From Pseudobutyrivibrio sp. (GTDB lineage: Bacteria > Bacillota > Clostridia > Lachnospirales > Lachnospiraceae), in assembly GCF_017471675.1 (NCBI RefSeq), contig NZ_JAFUSK010000062.1:1-64000 (forward strand): a stretch of 64,000 nt of DNA, given 5' to 3'. The translations under genes and the position numbers were made by a program. The notes under the pieces were generated by a model, which saw nothing but the letters and a program-made list of their open reading frames with translations, searched no databases and was not told where the DNA came from. The number at the start of each line of letters is the position of its first letter. Within the stretch, counting starts at the first letter, position 1. Positions 62,353 to 64,000 of this stretch are shown here, one piece after another.

Positions 62353-62381
62353 TTGTAATAATTCTCACTAAATGATATGAT
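62353..62381 (+). promoter_or_regulatory. Promoter of the thioesterase gene (overlaps the htpG promoter)
   Basis: TTGTAA (62353-62358), 17 bases, then TATGAT (62376-62381). Transcription would start near 62388, placing CIRCE in the leader. Confidence 0.5.
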
Positions 62382-62405
62382 AATACTGCAAAAACTCAAA
62401 GTCAA
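62377..62405 (-). promoter_or_regulatory. Promoter of htpG
   Basis: On the minus strand TTGACT (62400-62405), 17 bases, then TATCAT (62377-62382). Its -10 shares bases with the -10 of the divergent promoter. CIRCE lies directly upstream. Confidence 0.65.
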
Positions 62406-62412
62406 TAGAAAT

Positions 62413-62439
62413 TTAGCACTCATCTATACAGAGTGCTAA
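62413..62439. promoter_or_regulatory. CIRCE element (HrcA operator)
   Basis: TTAGCACTC, nine bases, GAGTGCTAA: a perfect match to the consensus bound by the heat-shock repressor HrcA. It lies between htpG and the thioesterase gene. Confidence 0.95.
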
Positions 62440-62460
62440 TAATGTCTAAGGGAGGATATA

Positions 62461-62871
62461 ATGAGCAAAGAATTACTAGACAAATGGTCAGATTCTATAT
62501 CTGTAAACCACTTTCCAAATCATATTGGAATTGTTATTGATGACATTGAATTGATGGGTGCAAAAGCCCATGTTGATTTAGCTCCTGAATCAATGAATGC
62601 CATTGGCATTGCCCATGGTGGTGTCAGCTTCACGTTAGCAGATACCTGTGCAGCCTATGCAAGCCGTGGAGATGGTAGAGAATATGTTACCCAGCAGGCC
62701 AACTTCTATTATCTAAAAGCAAACAAAGGTAACAGGATCAATGCTGTAGCCACAGTTATAAGCAGGACTAAGAGCTTATGTGTGGTTGAGGTAGATGTAT
62801 TTGATGAAAGCAACACCCTTACCAACAAAGGAACCTTCAATTATTTTTGTGTATCAAAAAAGGACAGCTAA
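62461..62871 (+). CDS. Hotdog-fold thioesterase (PaaI type)
   Basis: A 136-residue single hotdog domain. The central helix carries NAIGIAHGGVSFTLADTCAAYAS, with the conserved HGG and a catalytic Asp in LADT, as in PaaI-like acyl-CoA thioesterases. It probably hydrolyses CoA esters of aromatic or other acids. GGGAGG lies before the ATG. Its leader contains CIRCE, so it may share heat-shock control with htpG. The gene is monocistronic. Confidence 0.88.
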   Translation: MSKELLDKWSDSISVNHFPNHIGIVIDDIELMGAKAHVDLAPESMNAIGIAHGGVSFTLADTCAAYASRGDGREYVTQQANFYYLKANKGNRINAVATVISRTKSLCVVEVDVFDESNTLTNKGTFNYFCVSKKDS

Positions 62872-62892
62872 CACAATTAGCTGCCCTTTTTT
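62856..62892. terminator. Bidirectional terminator
   Basis: AAAAAAGGACAGCTAA and TTAGCTGCCCTTTTTT pair with one mismatch around a short loop. The stem includes the thioesterase stop and lies just before the end of the convergent LacI gene. Confidence 0.88.
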
Positions 62893-62893
62893 C

Positions 62894-63871
62894 TTAAGTA
62901 CTTTCTCTTTTTACTAATGATACAGGTAATAGCGTTCTTTTTGGAACTGTTTTTCCCTCAGATGCTGCAACAACCATATCTACAGCAGCCGATGCCATTT
63001 CCTTAATAGGCTGATGTATGGTTGATATAGGTGGATTGGTGATTTGGGAAATCATGACATCATCAAATCCTACCAGCTTAATATCCTCAGGAACTCTTTT
63101 TCCAAGCTTTGAGCATACCTGTAAAACCTGGGATGCTATCAGGTCAGAGCTGGCGAAAACCCCGTCTATTTCATCGTCCAGCCCTAATGCCCCTTCTAGC
63201 ATTTCATGATAATCTAAGCTATTGTACTGGCCAATTTCGGTTTCAACAACCTTATAGTAAATACCATTCTTTTTGCATATCTCTTCAAAACCTAAGGTTC
63301 TATCATCAGCAGGCATGGAATTACCCTTTACACCACTGACGTTTAATAGTCTTTTGCATCCTTGCTCTATCAAATGCTTTGCCGCAAGCTCCCCGCCCTG
63401 CTTATTATCGCATTCAACTGCTGCCGTTCCATTTTCAACAAAACGTTCAACTGTAACAAGAGGAATTTTGCTATCTGTAAATTCCTGTACTGCAATGCTA
63501 GAGGAAAAAAGAATTATACCTGCCACCCTGTTGCTGGTGCACATATCTAAGTATTCTTTTTCTTTATTATTCCTTCCCTTTGTATTATAAAGGATAATTT
63601 TATATCCCTTTTTGCTAGCAGCATTTTCTATGTTACTAATCATCTCTGCAAAATATGGGTGCCTGATATGAGGCACTATAACGCCTATTGTATTAGTCGT
63701 TTTTTTTGAAAGGGAACGAGCCACTTCATTAGGTGTGTAATTAAGTTTTTCCATTGCAGCAAAAACTTTTGCTCTAGTTTCGTCACTGATATAGCCCCTG
63801 TTGTTAAGAACTCTAGAGACTGTAGTGACTGTCAGACCGCACTCTGCTGCCACATCCTTAAGCGTCGCCAT
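62894..63871 (-). CDS. LacI-family transcriptional regulator
   Basis: A 325-residue protein from ATG 63871, with GGAGGGG 6 bases upstream; codons before it lie in a repeat. The N-terminal HTH reads TLKDVAAECGLTVTTVSRVLNNRGYIS, with hinge helix YTPNEVARSLSKK. The C-terminal periplasmic-binding-like domain (about 60-325) has NTIGVIVPHIRHPYFAEMI and VGFDDVMISQITNPPISTI. It probably represses sugar-uptake or hydrolase genes outside this window; the effector sugar cannot be told. Confidence 0.92.
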   Translation of the reverse strand: MATLKDVAAECGLTVTTVSRVLNNRGYISDETRAKVFAAMEKLNYTPNEVARSLSKKTTNTIGVIVPHIRHPYFAEMISNIENAASKKGYKIILYNTKGRNNKEKEYLDMCTSNRVAGIILFSSSIAVQEFTDSKIPLVTVERFVENGTAAVECDNKQGGELAAKHLIEQGCKRLLNVSGVKGNSMPADDRTLGFEEICKKNGIYYKVVETEIGQYNSLDYHEMLEGALGLDDEIDGVFASSDLIASQVLQVCSKLGKRVPEDIKLVGFDDVMISQITNPPISTIHQPIKEMASAAVDMVVAASEGKTVPKRTLLPVSLVKREST

Positions 63872-63903
63872 TATGCCCCTCCTTGATTTGTTTATATAAA
63901 TTC

Positions 63904-64000
63904 TCCCAAAAACGGGAAGGCGCACATTTATGATTGCCTCCGGCAATGGGTGCGCCGTGACAATAAGGAATCTTCCCAGCAAGCTGGGCCCCTCCTTATT
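63904..64000. repeat. GC-rich structured palindromic repeat
   Basis: Nested stems: GGCGCAC with GTGCGCC (63919-63925, 63950-63956) enclosing ATTGCC-TCC-GGCAAT; and AATAAGGA with TCCTTATT (63962-63969, 63993-64000) enclosing CCCAGC-AA-GCTGGG. It lies upstream of the LacI gene and may continue past the window edge. Confidence 0.7.

Overview
The window reads as chromosome from a low-GC anaerobic Firmicute of the Lachnospiraceae type (Butyrivibrio, Pseudobutyrivibrio or Roseburia relatives). The support is inference from gene content: a 2-hydroxyacyl-CoA dehydratase activase paralogue, GH115/GH35 hemicellulases, L-rhamnose use, ECF transport, a CIRCE-controlled heat-shock site, many strong intrinsic terminators, and GC-rich REP-like palindromes in AT-rich spacers. 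No rRNA, tRNA, CRISPR array, phage or complete insertion sequence was seen. The edges hold an IS3-type transposase tail (left) and a structured palindromic repeat (right).

Region 1 (1-11700) begins with a DUF3990 protein, an esterase, and a pair of small conserved membrane proteins. A long minus-strand block follows that looks like a metallophore or heme type acquisition locus: FAH-family hydrolase, alpha/beta hydrolase, AraC regulator, two half-size ABC exporter-fold proteins (one with an in-frame TGA), and an MptD-type ECF transporter (S, T and fused A1A2). Region 2 (12000-21400) has a beta-helix lipoprotein, an operon fusing partner-switching domains to kinase-like and MATE modules (STAS-kinase, kinase, MATE-HATPase), a large secreted Ig-like/beta-helix protein with an aromatic tail, and a Cache-GGDEF cyclase.

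Region 3 (21400-30100) carries L-rhamnose catabolism: an AraA-like isomerase, RhaD and RhaB in one operon with a divergent AraC activator, and lactaldehyde reductase FucO nearby. Between them lie TetR, Uma2-type and patatin genes and tandem TTCCACAACT repeats. Region 4 (30100-41350) has an ammonium channel fused to a PII domain, a FecBCDE-type siderophore importer, an AraC regulator, a MacB-like ABC pair, and a radical SAM/SPASM protein. Region 5 (41500-50430) has GH35 and GH115 enzymes, a decayed Rpn-type nuclease, a repeat-rich spacer, an alanine-rich surface protein, and a tiny RHH gene. Region 6 (50500-64000) is mostly housekeeping: NCS2 permease, CTP synthase, the giant activase-like protein, a GH13 glucosidase, HtpG with CIRCE, a hotdog thioesterase and a LacI regulator.

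The main hunting results are four. First, the STAS-kinase / kinase / MATE-HATPase operon. Second, a 16-bp palindrome GTTAG-N6-CTAAC recurring before most metal-transport-like operons. Third, paired 21-bp direct repeats before both arms of the ABC/ECF locus, which look like AraC operators. Fourth, several gene remnants, including a truncated paralogue of the Amt-PII 3' end whose only differences from the intact gene are synonymous.
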